From positions 1 to 59,318 of the forward strand of contig JAGCXV010000022.1 in assembly GCA_017961175.1 (NCBI GenBank): a stretch of 59,318 bases of DNA, given 5' to 3'. The translations under genes were made by a program, and so were the position numbers. This DNA comes from Bacteroidales bacterium. GTDB lineage: Bacteria > Bacteroidota > Bacteroidia > Bacteroidales > UBA932. This document shows, in pieces, positions 48,733 through 56,154 of the stretch. Under the pieces are notes generated by a model. That model saw only the letters and a program-made list of their open reading frames with translations, did no database searches and was not told where the DNA came from. Each line of letters starts with the position of its first letter. Position 1 is the first letter of the stretch.

Positions 48733-51030
48733 TTATCCTAATAATTTGCTGACGGCAGCGGCATCGAGAGCCCAGTTGTAGGTGAACCTTAGTGTCGGGT
48801 CAGCCTCGTCTTGCTTTTCAACGATGGTCAGGTTCTGGGCCTCGGCCTTGAGCTGGAGAAGCTCCCCTACTGAAAGCTTGCCGGAGAGGCGGCGAAGGAG
48901 GGTATCCAGGGCCGCTGTGTCCAGCTTGCCGACAACCTGGGCTGTGTAAGGCATTTCCAGCCAGACGATTTCTCTCTTGTCTACATCCAGGACACCGAAT
49001 ACAAGGCCCTTGTCGAGGTTGCCCTCGGAGATGCGCACGATGTGCTGGACGGTGGAAGGATCGTAGGCAACGCCGGTCTCGTTGGAGATAGCCATAGGGA
49101 AGGCGGAATTCATCCAGCCGACCATGAGGTTTGGAGAAATGGCCCCGTGTGAGTAGGCATTGCAGGAAAAGGCTACGTACTTTGCGCCGGTTTCCTGGAG
49201 TTCCGGGATGGTGAGTTCGATGTATTCAGCAGTACCAACCTGGTCCGGTATGTTGCGGATGTCTCCGGAATGCTTCGCTCCCGGAAGGGCAAGGTTGAAA
49301 TAACCGCAATCCTCGCGATGGCCGTCCTTGTAGCAGATGGCGACGCTGAGGTCCATATCCAGATGCTGGGCCTTGAGGCCGACACCCCACTGCATGAACA
49401 GGCGGACGGCATCTCCCTCAACCTGGAAGCGCGTGCCCTGAAGGGCGGCGGAAGCATCCTGAATGGAGGAAGACCTGTCGCCGACACTGACAGGAATGTC
49501 GTAAAGGGCTTTGTCGATAAAGATTCTGCCGCTTGTGGAAGAAAGGTCTTCTGCTTTGAAACGTTTTGTCATGGCATCCTTGTAAAGGGTCCAGACGGAA
49601 CGCTTGAGCTCATCTCTCTGCTCCGGTGTGAAGTTATCCAGCCTTTTGTTGTAAGGTATTGTCTTGGTGCTTCCCGTAAGCGGACGGGCAATGCGGGTTG
49701 CATCGGTATCGAAGTAAAGGTCCGCAGCGTTTGCCAGGGAGAGGACCAGACGTGGCGGAACCTTGTCCAGGATTTCCCGGAAAGCCTGGATTGCCTGTTT
49801 CGGTCCCATCCTCAGCATAACGGAGAACAGGCTGCGGGCAAAGGTGCCGGGCCTCTGCTTCAGGAGAGCCAGGGCCTTGATGTAATCCACGCAGCCGCAG
49901 TTGATGCCCAGAGCCTTGTCCAGCTGGCCTTTCCAGACAGGATAATCGTCCTTGTAGAAAGCGTCCAGAAGCTTGGCAAGACGATCGTAGCCAGGTTTGC
50001 GGGAATATTCGCCGAGCCTAAGTTCGCGTATCATCCTGACCCACATTCCCCTCTTCGGGTGCATGATCTCGCAGGCCTCGTCCGCCTCCATTTCCAAGGC
50101 ATTGAGCCAGTTGGCAACCATTCGGCAGGTCTGGCGGTTGTACTTGAGCTTGAGGTTCTGCTTCATCACCGCTTCCGCCTCCTGGCTTTTGTCCAGGGAC
50201 GGCCACATATGGGAATTAAGCTTGCCGGCGTGCTTTACAAGAACCTTAGGCTCAATTATCTGGATTTTCTTTGTCTTCTTGTACCAAAGGTAGCGGAGAA
50301 TATCGTTTGGACTTGTAAGGAATGGGGTGGCGGCGTCTTCATTGCCGGCCTGGACAAGAGCGTCCACCACATACATCCGGGTTTCCTTCATACCGATCTC
50401 CACGCCTTCCGGAATACCGAGGGCAACAATCATCGTCTTGAGGCTCTCCGCCTGTGTGCCGTCCAGCGGAACGGTGGATTCCAGAAGGGACTGCTCAAGC
50501 TTTTCCATATCGCTGAGAGTCATCAGCCTCAGCGATTTTTTCTTTGAACCCTGGCCCGTGTAGACGAAGCCTGAAGTCTTGAATGGAGTGCCGCAGAACG
50601 GGCAGCCGTTGTATCTCTCTATAGGGAAGGTGCCGTCCGGAATGAAGTGCCCGCACTGGAGAGTGGTGCCCCTCATCAGTTCCTTGCCGCCAAGATAATT
50701 TGCATAGAAGGTTATGCAGTGGTCTATGAAAGATTCTCCGGTCGGAGTGTCCCAGCCCTTTACCAGCGGAGTCCAGTTGAGCTTGATTCCAAGGGCAGTG
50801 TTAATAGCATCTGAAATCAGGCCGAGATAAGATACAGGAGCCGCCTTGAGGGCACCCAGCAGGTCTTCCTCTACCACAAAACCTTTTTCTGAAAGGTCCA
50901 GAAGGAATGCGGCTACTTCTTTGGATATCTGATGGGAATTTGTAAGAGTCTTGCGGTCAGAGTCCACAAATACGGCATTATACCGCAGGGCTACCGCCAG
51001 AAGCATCTTGTTTCTGAGTATCGTTTCCAT
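48733..51030 (-). CDS. RING-like domain protein with TerD-like C-terminal region (MXAN_6230/SCO0854-like)
   Basis: Protein of 765 residues from ATG 51030 (METILRNKMLLAVALRYNA); the in-frame start further upstream would lie before the promoter. A RING/zinc-finger-like cluster is at 126-146 (LQCGHFIPDG, then GCPFCGTPF). The middle (170-500) is helical. The C-terminal third (GLKAQHLDMDLSVAICYKDG, GYFNLALPGAKHSGDIRN) resembles the DLDLSA and HSGD pattern of TerD-type stress beta-sandwich domains. This order recalls the MXAN_6230/SCO0854 RING family; I give that name from memory of the domain pattern, not from a search. The mRNA leader can fold into a long hairpin. Function unknown. Confidence 0.65.
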   Translation of the reverse strand: METILRNKMLLAVALRYNAVFVDSDRKTLTNSHQISKEVAAFLLDLSEKGFVVEEDLLGALKAAPVSYLGLISDAINTALGIKLNWTPLVKGWDTPTGESFIDHCITFYANYLGGKELMRGTTLQCGHFIPDGTFPIERYNGCPFCGTPFKTSGFVYTGQGSKKKSLRLMTLSDMEKLEQSLLESTVPLDGTQAESLKTMIVALGIPEGVEIGMKETRMYVVDALVQAGNEDAATPFLTSPNDILRYLWYKKTKKIQIIEPKVLVKHAGKLNSHMWPSLDKSQEAEAVMKQNLKLKYNRQTCRMVANWLNALEMEADEACEIMHPKRGMWVRMIRELRLGEYSRKPGYDRLAKLLDAFYKDDYPVWKGQLDKALGINCGCVDYIKALALLKQRPGTFARSLFSVMLRMGPKQAIQAFREILDKVPPRLVLSLANAADLYFDTDATRIARPLTGSTKTIPYNKRLDNFTPEQRDELKRSVWTLYKDAMTKRFKAEDLSSTSGRIFIDKALYDIPVSVGDRSSSIQDASAALQGTRFQVEGDAVRLFMQWGVGLKAQHLDMDLSVAICYKDGHREDCGYFNLALPGAKHSGDIRNIPDQVGTAEYIELTIPELQETGAKYVAFSCNAYSHGAISPNLMVGWMNSAFPMAISNETGVAYDPSTVQHIVRISEGNLDKGLVFGVLDVDKREIVWLEMPYTAQVVGKLDTAALDTLLRRLSGKLSVGELLQLKAEAQNLTIVEKQDEADPTLRFTYNWALDAAAVSKLLG

Positions 51031-51040
51031 ATTTGAAAAC

Positions 51041-51111
51041 AACGGAAATTGCCGGTCTGAAAATGAAACCCGAGGGTCTCGCAAAGTGAAGTAAGACCGG
51101 CTTGGTCCGTT
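51041..51111 (-). promoter_or_regulatory. Structured 5' leader of the RING-like gene
   Basis: In the minus-strand RNA, AACGGA and GCCGGTCT pair with AGACCGGC and TCCGTT around a 4x4 internal loop, enclosing a small CGAG/CTCG hairpin. The structure starts near the predicted transcript start and ends 10 nt before the start codon. Confidence 0.5.
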
Positions 51112-51117
51112 GTATTG

Positions 51118-51125
51118 CAAATATA
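51118..51125 (-). promoter_or_regulatory. -7 promoter element for RING-like gene
   Basis: The minus strand reads TATATTTG, 87 nt upstream of the start codon, consistent with a leader of about 80 nt. Confidence 0.6.
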
Positions 51126-51137
51126 ATGAAAAATCGT

Positions 51138-52328
51138 CTAAATGTCTGTTGGAGCGCTGTCGTCCTCAGGATTAAACGGGTTGTCTATCGGAGACTCGAT
51201 ATCTTCCGGCGTAAATTCCGGAGGGCCGGAAACCGTTTTAGGTGTCTGGGTCGGACGAACGATGTACCTCTGGTAGTAGGTAAGAAGCAGCGTGGTCAGA
51301 GGCAGGGCGATGATCATTCCCAGGATGCCCAGAAGGCTTCCCCAGATGGAAAGGGAGAGCAGGATGATCGCGGAGTTGAGTCCTGTCACCTTGCCCATGA
51401 TCTTAGGGGTGAGGATGGTGTCCTGGATAGTCTGTACAATTGCATAGACAGCAAGAACGGAAATCATTATCAGCCAGAAACTTTCCCCGGTGTTTGCAGC
51501 CTTGACCGCAGCCAGCAGGGTAACAGGGATGAAGCTGGCCAGCTGAAGGTAAGGCACCATGTTCAGAATGCCGATGAAAACGCCCAGGGCCACGGCCATC
51601 GGGAATCCTATGATCAGGAATCCTATGCAGAACAATATTCCCACGCAAAGAGCCACACAGCCCTGTCCGCGGAAATACTTGTTCATACCCAATTCTATGT
51701 CGGAGACAACATTCCTTACCGGCCTGCGCCATTTTTCCGGAAGAATTGTCAGCCATCCGCCCATAAGCCTTTCATAATCCAGCAATATGAACAGCAGATA
51801 AAGCAGTGTCATCGTTACTGAGACAAGTCCCGACAAGGCTCTCAGGGAACCTGTGAGAACACTCCAGATCTTTGGCATGGATTCCTGGATTACACTCAGC
51901 AGACCGTCTATTGTAAGGGCGGCTTTCAGATGATCCACGTTCAGGTGGCTGCGGAGAAATTCTTTAACCGAAGCTGAGAAGCCTCCGGATGCATAGTCGT
52001 TCTGAAGATAGCCGACAAGCATATTCTTCACCTTCATAACTTCCTGGATCATAGGAGGGAAAATAAGCAAAAACAGTCCGTACAGCAATCCGCCCACCAC
52101 GATAAAGGATGCCAGAACTGCCACAACGCGGTACTTGAACCGGCATCTGTACTGGAAGAAATTAACCAGCGGATGCATCAGGTATGCCAGCAGCCAGGCC
52201 ACGACAAAAGGCAAGAGCACCCCGCTCAGCCTCCTCAGCAAAAATATCATCCCGATAACAGCCAGAATGATAACGCACCACCTTATGAAGCGGTCGAAGG
52301 TTATCTCCCTATTCCAAAAATTATCCAT
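51138..52328 (-). CDS. AI-2E family (PerM-type) membrane permease
   Basis: Polytopic protein of 396 residues. Eight hydrophobic segments can be traced. Family blocks include VLLPFVVAWLLAYLMHPLVNF near the N-terminus, MVPYLQLASFIPVTLLA, and the ending region DTILTPKIMGKVTGLNSAIILLSL followed by GSLLGILGMIIALPLT. The family was named for a proposed AI-2 exporter; many members are better viewed as transporters of unknown or cation-related substrate. The C-terminal tail is acidic and Pro-rich. It diverges from the rSAM/lipoprotein pair with overlapping promoters. Confidence 0.9.
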   Translation of the reverse strand: MDNFWNREITFDRFIRWCVIILAVIGMIFLLRRLSGVLLPFVVAWLLAYLMHPLVNFFQYRCRFKYRVVAVLASFIVVGGLLYGLFLLIFPPMIQEVMKVKNMLVGYLQNDYASGGFSASVKEFLRSHLNVDHLKAALTIDGLLSVIQESMPKIWSVLTGSLRALSGLVSVTMTLLYLLFILLDYERLMGGWLTILPEKWRRPVRNVVSDIELGMNKYFRGQGCVALCVGILFCIGFLIIGFPMAVALGVFIGILNMVPYLQLASFIPVTLLAAVKAANTGESFWLIMISVLAVYAIVQTIQDTILTPKIMGKVTGLNSAIILLSLSIWGSLLGILGMIIALPLTTLLLTYYQRYIVRPTQTPKTVSGPPEFTPEDIESPIDNPFNPEDDSAPTDI

Positions 52329-52349
52329 ACTACTCTATCTCAGCGATTG

Positions 52350-52384
52350 AACTTTGCAAAGTTAAAATACTTTTCATATCTTTG
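52350..52384. promoter_or_regulatory. Overlapping divergent promoters for the AI-2E permease and the rSAM/lipoprotein pair
   Basis: Minus strand: TAACTTTG (52357-52364), 28 nt before the permease start. Plus strand: TTTG at 52353-52356, 20-nt spacer, TATCTTTG at 52377-52384, 32 nt before the lipoprotein ATG. The two overlap at the perfect palindrome AACTTTGCAAAGTT (52350-52363). Confidence 0.65.
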
Positions 52385-52416
52385 AAAGCATTAGAAACAC
52401 ACTAAATTGACAAGCT

Positions 52417-52788
52417 ATGAAATTCAGGTGGTTCAGAAATTTTCTAAAAGGCTGCTCTCTCACGACTGCTCTGTTCATTTTCCAGGCTTGCTACGGTACC
52501 GGTCCCGGCTATAATATTCAGAACGCCGAGCAGGAGTATACCTTTGAAGTGAAGGATGGTGACGGAAATCCTATCAGCAATGCCAAAATATACGCAAAGC
52601 TGGATGAGAATGAGGTCTACTGGTCAGACAGCACCTTTACAGAGGACAACGGAACCGCAACTTTGTTCCTCTATAACCCTGACATGGTCGATCCTGTATT
52701 CAGCGTTGAGGCTGAAGGTTATAAGGCCAATGTTGCCCTTCCTAATCCTAACGGCAAAGCAAATGTAGTCCTTGACAAGGCTGAATAA
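52417..52788 (+). CDS. rSAM-associated putative lipoprotein
   Basis: Protein of 123 residues directly before a radical SAM gene. The signal MKFRWFRNFLKGCSLTTAL leads to a lipobox FQAC with Cys25, followed by YGTGPGYN; a CYG-P motif just after the lipid site is characteristic of the lipoprotein in the Bacteroidota rSAM/lipoprotein system. The mature part is a small beta-sandwich like a carboxypeptidase regulatory domain (FEVKDGDGNPISNAKIYAKL, VEAEGYKANVALP). It is presumed to be the substrate of the radical SAM enzyme; the modification is unknown. Its stop overlaps the next start (TAATG). Confidence 0.83.
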   Translation: MKFRWFRNFLKGCSLTTALFIFQACYGTGPGYNIQNAEQEYTFEVKDGDGNPISNAKIYAKLDENEVYWSDSTFTEDNGTATLFLYNPDMVDPVFSVEAEGYKANVALPNPNGKANVVLDKAE

Positions 52789-53834
52789 TGCTTCCTTTCC
52801 TTTTCCGCTCTTTCCGCAGGCTCGAGACCAAGGTCCACGAGCTGAATTATCTTTTCTGGGAATGTACTCTGCGGTGTAATCTGGCTTGCCGTCATTGCGG
52901 CAGCGACTGCTTTGTTTCTTCCAAAGACCAGGATATGCCCCTGGAGGATTTCCTCAAGGCCCTTGACACCATTCCAAAACAGGACCGCCTTACCGTAGTT
53001 CTTACCGGCGGAGAGCCTCTTCTAAGGCCGGATATAGACAAGATCGGAAAAGAAATCCGCCACCGCGGCTATAACTGGAGCATGGTTTCCAACGGCTTCT
53101 TCTACACGGAAGAAATGCACCGCCGCCTGATGGGCTCCGGAATGAACGCCCTTACCATCAGCCTGGACGGTATCGGAGATTCCCACAACTGGATGAGAGG
53201 CACTCCCAAAAGCTTTGAACGTGCCCTTAATGCCATAAGCATCGCAGCCAAGGAAAAACGGCTGGATTTTGACGTTGTAAGCTGCATAAACAAGCGCAAC
53301 CTTCCCCAGCTGGAAGAAATCTACACCACCCTCCTGGGCCTTGGCGTCAAACGATGGAGAATCTTCACCATCATCCCTATCGGAAGGGCTGTCCAGGAAC
53401 CGGACCTCCACCTGTCCAACGAAGAGATGGTCCGCCTGATGGATTTCATAGCCGAAAAACGCAAAAAGTCCTCCCCGATGGAGGTTACCTTCAGTTGCGA
53501 GGGATATCTCGGAAAATACGAGGAAAAAGTGCGTCCTGTGCGTTACTTCTGCCATGCCGGAATCAACATAGCCTCAGTTCTGATAGACGGCCGTATCTGC
53601 GCCTGCCCAAACATAGACCGCGATGTCTTCTCCCAGGGCAACATCTATAAGGACAACCTCTACGAAGTCTGGGAAAACAAGTTCCAGCCATTCCGAAACC
53701 GCGACTGGACCCGCAAGGGCATCTGCAAGGACTGCCGCCAGTTCAAGAACTGCCTCGGCGGAGGAATGCACAACTGGCACGGAGACTGCTCCCAGGTCCT
53801 CAGCTGCCACTACCGCCGCACCGGAAACCCATAA
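52788..53834 (+). CDS. Radical SAM/SPASM enzyme of the rSAM/lipoprotein system
   Basis: Radical SAM protein of 348 residues. The cluster motif is CNLACRHC (Cys30, Cys34, Cys37). The SAM-binding GGEPLL motif follows, and SLDGIGDSHNWMRG is typical of SPASM-type maturases. The C-terminal 80 residues hold an auxiliary cluster domain with spaced cysteines (CACPNIDRD, GICKDCRQFKNCLGG, HGDCSQVLSCH). SPASM enzymes modify peptides or proteins; the lipoprotein gene translated just before it (TAATG overlap) is the likely substrate. Expression of both from one divergent promoter is expected. Chemistry and purpose are unknown. Confidence 0.92.
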   Translation: MLPFLFRSFRRLETKVHELNYLFWECTLRCNLACRHCGSDCFVSSKDQDMPLEDFLKALDTIPKQDRLTVVLTGGEPLLRPDIDKIGKEIRHRGYNWSMVSNGFFYTEEMHRRLMGSGMNALTISLDGIGDSHNWMRGTPKSFERALNAISIAAKEKRLDFDVVSCINKRNLPQLEEIYTTLLGLGVKRWRIFTIIPIGRAVQEPDLHLSNEEMVRLMDFIAEKRKKSSPMEVTFSCEGYLGKYEEKVRPVRYFCHAGINIASVLIDGRICACPNIDRDVFSQGNIYKDNLYEVWENKFQPFRNRDWTRKGICKDCRQFKNCLGGGMHNWHGDCSQVLSCHYRRTGNP

Positions 53835-53953
53835 GGGCGATGGTGCTTTGCAAATCACTGAGGTACAGACACATACAAAATAACCCTTCTCGTCAAAGAA
53901 GGGTTATTTTAGTTTACGCTGATTATCAGTGCATTACGGAGTACCATCGCCCT
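53834..53953. terminator. Nested inverted repeat with bidirectional terminator between convergent genes
   Basis: The inner hairpin AAAATAACCCTTCT / AGAAGGGTTATTTT (53877-53910, 14 bp, 6-nt loop) is a strong two-way terminator. The outer arms AGGGCGATGGT (53834-53844) and ACCATCGCCCT (53943-53953) pair exactly, and the next 18 nt inward pair in part. The whole gap between the rSAM gene and the Cys-rich gene is one large stem. Confidence 0.8.
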
Positions 53954-53955
53954 AA

Positions 53956-54825
53956 TTACTCCGGCTTTTCCTCAGGGCAAGGGGCGCCGTGATGAGGATG
54001 ATGCTTAGGGCCCTTAGGACCGAAGAAGCAAGGAACAGCCTTGGTTGCAGGGAAGGCCTTGCTCCAAGCCTTCAGTGCTGATCCGTCTGCTGCCTTGATT
54101 TCCTTAACCTGCTTTACGCTGATTTCAGGAACTGCAATCTCAGGGCACTTCTCAGGTTTTCCTTCCTTGCACTCAGGCTTTCCAGCCTTGTCGCACTCAG
54201 CCTTGGTGGAATCGCAAGCTGCTTTCTCGCACTCAGGTTTTGGCTCTTTGCACTCTGGCTTTGCCTCTGGGCATGCCTTGGTTGAGTCGCACTGCTCGCC
54301 TTCGCAAGCTGGCTTCTCTGGGCAAGCCTTCTTGAGAACGATAACTACAAACTGTCCGTCTACGCTCTTAGGGCCTTCGCACTCAGGCTTTGGAGCAACC
54401 TTTGTAGAATCGCAGCACTCGTGCTTTGCTTCCTCGCACTCCTTTGGATCCATTCCGCAGTCGTGAACCTTTTCAGCCTTGTCGCACTCTGGCTTTCCCT
54501 CCGGGCACTCTGGTTTTCCTTCAGGGCAAGCCTTTGTGGAATCACACTCAGGTTTTGGCTCCTTGCACTCTGGTTTCTCAGGAGCGGCGGTGATGTCCTT
54601 GTCAGTTACGAAAACCTTTTCGATTTCCTGTCCCTCGATCTGGAAAGCGTCTGCTGTTACGCTCTCTGCAGATACTGCCTTTGCATACTTTACAACAACT
54701 GCTGCAGGCTGTCCGTCAGGACCTGCAACAACGGCGGTAACGCTCTCAGGCTTTGCTGAGCAAGATGAAAGGAGAAGTCCGGCAGCGGCTACTCCGATCA
54801 CTGATACGATAATGTTCTTTTTCAT
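53956..54825 (-). CDS. Lipoprotein with Cys-rich KPEC/DSTKAC repeats
   Basis: Lipoprotein of 289 residues (GLLLSSC, Cys22). I count 23 cysteines, nearly all in short degenerate repeats such as KEPKPECDSTKACPEGKPEC, two larger blocks of which lie at about 84-150 and 165-222. They are inserted into what looks like one Ig-like domain: the strands AVSAESVTADAFQIEGQEIE, SVDGQFVVIVLKK and VPEISVKQVKEIKAADGSAL read in order around them. A His-rich stretch (KHHPHHGAPC) is close to the end. The composition (Cys, Pro, Glu, Lys) suggests a metal-binding or disulfide-linked stalk. No known family. It converges on the rSAM gene. Confidence 0.7.
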   Translation of the reverse strand: MKKNIIVSVIGVAAAGLLLSSCSAKPESVTAVVAGPDGQPAAVVVKYAKAVSAESVTADAFQIEGQEIEKVFVTDKDITAAPEKPECKEPKPECDSTKACPEGKPECPEGKPECDKAEKVHDCGMDPKECEEAKHECCDSTKVAPKPECEGPKSVDGQFVVIVLKKACPEKPACEGEQCDSTKACPEAKPECKEPKPECEKAACDSTKAECDKAGKPECKEGKPEKCPEIAVPEISVKQVKEIKAADGSALKAWSKAFPATKAVPCFFGPKGPKHHPHHGAPCPEEKPE

Positions 54826-54904
54826 AACGCTTATGTTTTATTGTATTAACGATATCTCGCTGGTTTTTCATTGGTAAAATTAGTGCTATGTCCAGCCAAA
54901 TGGT

Positions 54905-54912
54905 TACATTTG
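54905..54912 (+). promoter_or_regulatory. -7 promoter element for galE
   Basis: TACATTTG matches TAnnTTTG, 33 nt before ATG 54946. Confidence 0.6.
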
Positions 54913-54945
54913 CACTGAATCTTAACACTTTTGAAACACAGCGAT

Positions 54946-56028
54946 ATGAGCAAGGGCAAAATACTTCTGACCGGAGCCGCCGGATATATCGGTTCACATA
55001 CCTGGGTGGAACTCTGCCAGGCAGGATACGAAGTTGTGGGAGTGGACAACTTCTACAATTCAGAAAGGGATGTGGTCTCCCGCATCGGTAAAATCCTCGG
55101 AAGGGAAGTTCTGTTTGAAGAAGCGGACTGCTCTGACCTGCAGGCTTTTGGAAAGGTATTCGAGAAGCATCCTGACATTGTGGGAGCTGTGCATTTTGCA
55201 GCTTGCAAGGCTGTTGGAGAGAGCATAGACAAGCCTCTGATGTATTACCGCAACAACATCGTTTCCCTGCTCAATCTGATTACACTGATGACGGAAAAAG
55301 CCAAGTCTGCCAACATAGTTTTCTCATCTTCCTGCACGGTTTACGGGCAGCCGGATGAAGACCATCTTCCGATCGCTGAGGATGCTCCGCTTAAAAGGAG
55401 CCTCTCCCCTTACGGAAAGAGCAAGCAGATGGCAGAAGAAATCCTTTCAGATAGCGTAATAGCATTCCCTCATCTTAAGGTTTGCGCTCTGCGATATTTC
55501 AATCCGATTGGAGCGCATCCGTCTGCTCTTATCGGAGAACTTCCTCGTGGAGTTCCTCAGAACCTTGTTCCGTTTGTCACTCAGACCGCTGCCGGAATCA
55601 GAGACCATCTGAATGTTTTCGGAGACGATTACAACACTCCTGACGGCAGCTGCATAAGGGATTACATCTATGTTGTCGATCTTGCAAAGGCCCACGTCAA
55701 GGCTATCGACAAACTTGTTGGAGAGACTGATGTCCATCCGGTTGAGGAAACAGACGAGCCTACATACGTGGATGCCGCAAAGACCGGCAGATGGTATATC
55801 TACAACCTTGGAACAGGACGTGGATTGTCCGTTCTGGAACTTGTTCACGGCTTCATGAAAGCCACTGGCGTAAACCTCCCGTACGAGATTGCTCCAAGAC
55901 GCCACGGAGATATCGAGCAGGTGTGGGCTGATCCGCACAAGGCGGAAAGGGAACTGGGCTGGAAGGCAGACACCCCTATCGAGGATGTCCTCCTCTCCGC
56001 CTGGAACTGGCAGAAATCATTAAAATAG
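54946..56028 (+). CDS. galE: UDP-glucose 4-epimerase
   Basis: Extended short-chain dehydrogenase of 360 residues that interconverts UDP-glucose and UDP-galactose. NAD-binding motif TGAAGYIGSHT is at the N-terminus; HFAACKAVGES and SSSCTVYGQP precede the catalytic YxxxK in SPYGKSK. RYFNPIGAHPSALIGE and CIRDYIYVVDLAKAH are typical of GalE. I start at ATG 54946 (MSKGKILLTGAAGYIG), not at the TTG 15 nt upstream. It stands alone with its own promoter and supplies galactose units for glycans and LPS. Confidence 0.95.
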   Translation: MSKGKILLTGAAGYIGSHTWVELCQAGYEVVGVDNFYNSERDVVSRIGKILGREVLFEEADCSDLQAFGKVFEKHPDIVGAVHFAACKAVGESIDKPLMYYRNNIVSLLNLITLMTEKAKSANIVFSSSCTVYGQPDEDHLPIAEDAPLKRSLSPYGKSKQMAEEILSDSVIAFPHLKVCALRYFNPIGAHPSALIGELPRGVPQNLVPFVTQTAAGIRDHLNVFGDDYNTPDGSCIRDYIYVVDLAKAHVKAIDKLVGETDVHPVEETDEPTYVDAAKTGRWYIYNLGTGRGLSVLELVHGFMKATGVNLPYEIAPRRHGDIEQVWADPHKAERELGWKADTPIEDVLLSAWNWQKSLK

Positions 56029-56053
56029 CACTTACCTCAAAAAGAGCTAATAA

Positions 56054-56100
56054 GCCACTTCAGTGGCCGGCACGAAGTGCCGAAATCCCCCTTGAGGGGG
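56054..56100. repeat. Three tandem GC-rich hairpins after galE (REP-like)
   Basis: GCCACT/AGTGGC (56054-56067), CGGCAC/GTGCCG (56068-56082) and CCCCCT/AGGGGG (56087-56100), each with a 2-3 nt loop, stand side by side. The last may terminate galE, but the cluster resembles REP-type elements. Confidence 0.6.
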
Positions 56101-56114
56101 TGCAGGGGGTGAGT

Positions 56115-56154
56115 ATAACTTACAGATTTATTGTGCAATAAATCTGTAAGTTAT
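56115..56154. repeat. Perfect 40-nt palindrome over the 3' end of the TonB-like gene
   Basis: Arms ATAACTTACAGATTTATTG and CAATAAATCTGTAAGTTAT (19 nt each) are exact reverse complements with a 2-nt centre. The right arm codes for the last residues of the TonB-like protein (ITYRFIAQ); the left arm lies after its stop. Confidence 0.9.

Noticed and set aside
51138-52328. Permease as proof of AI-2 quorum-sensing export
   Set aside because: The family name is historical; no luxS or other AI-2 gene is in the window.
53990-54600. KPEC repeats as a CRISPR-like or satellite array
   Set aside because: Repeat units are short, irregular and coding; the frame is preserved across the full length with a proper lipoprotein signal.
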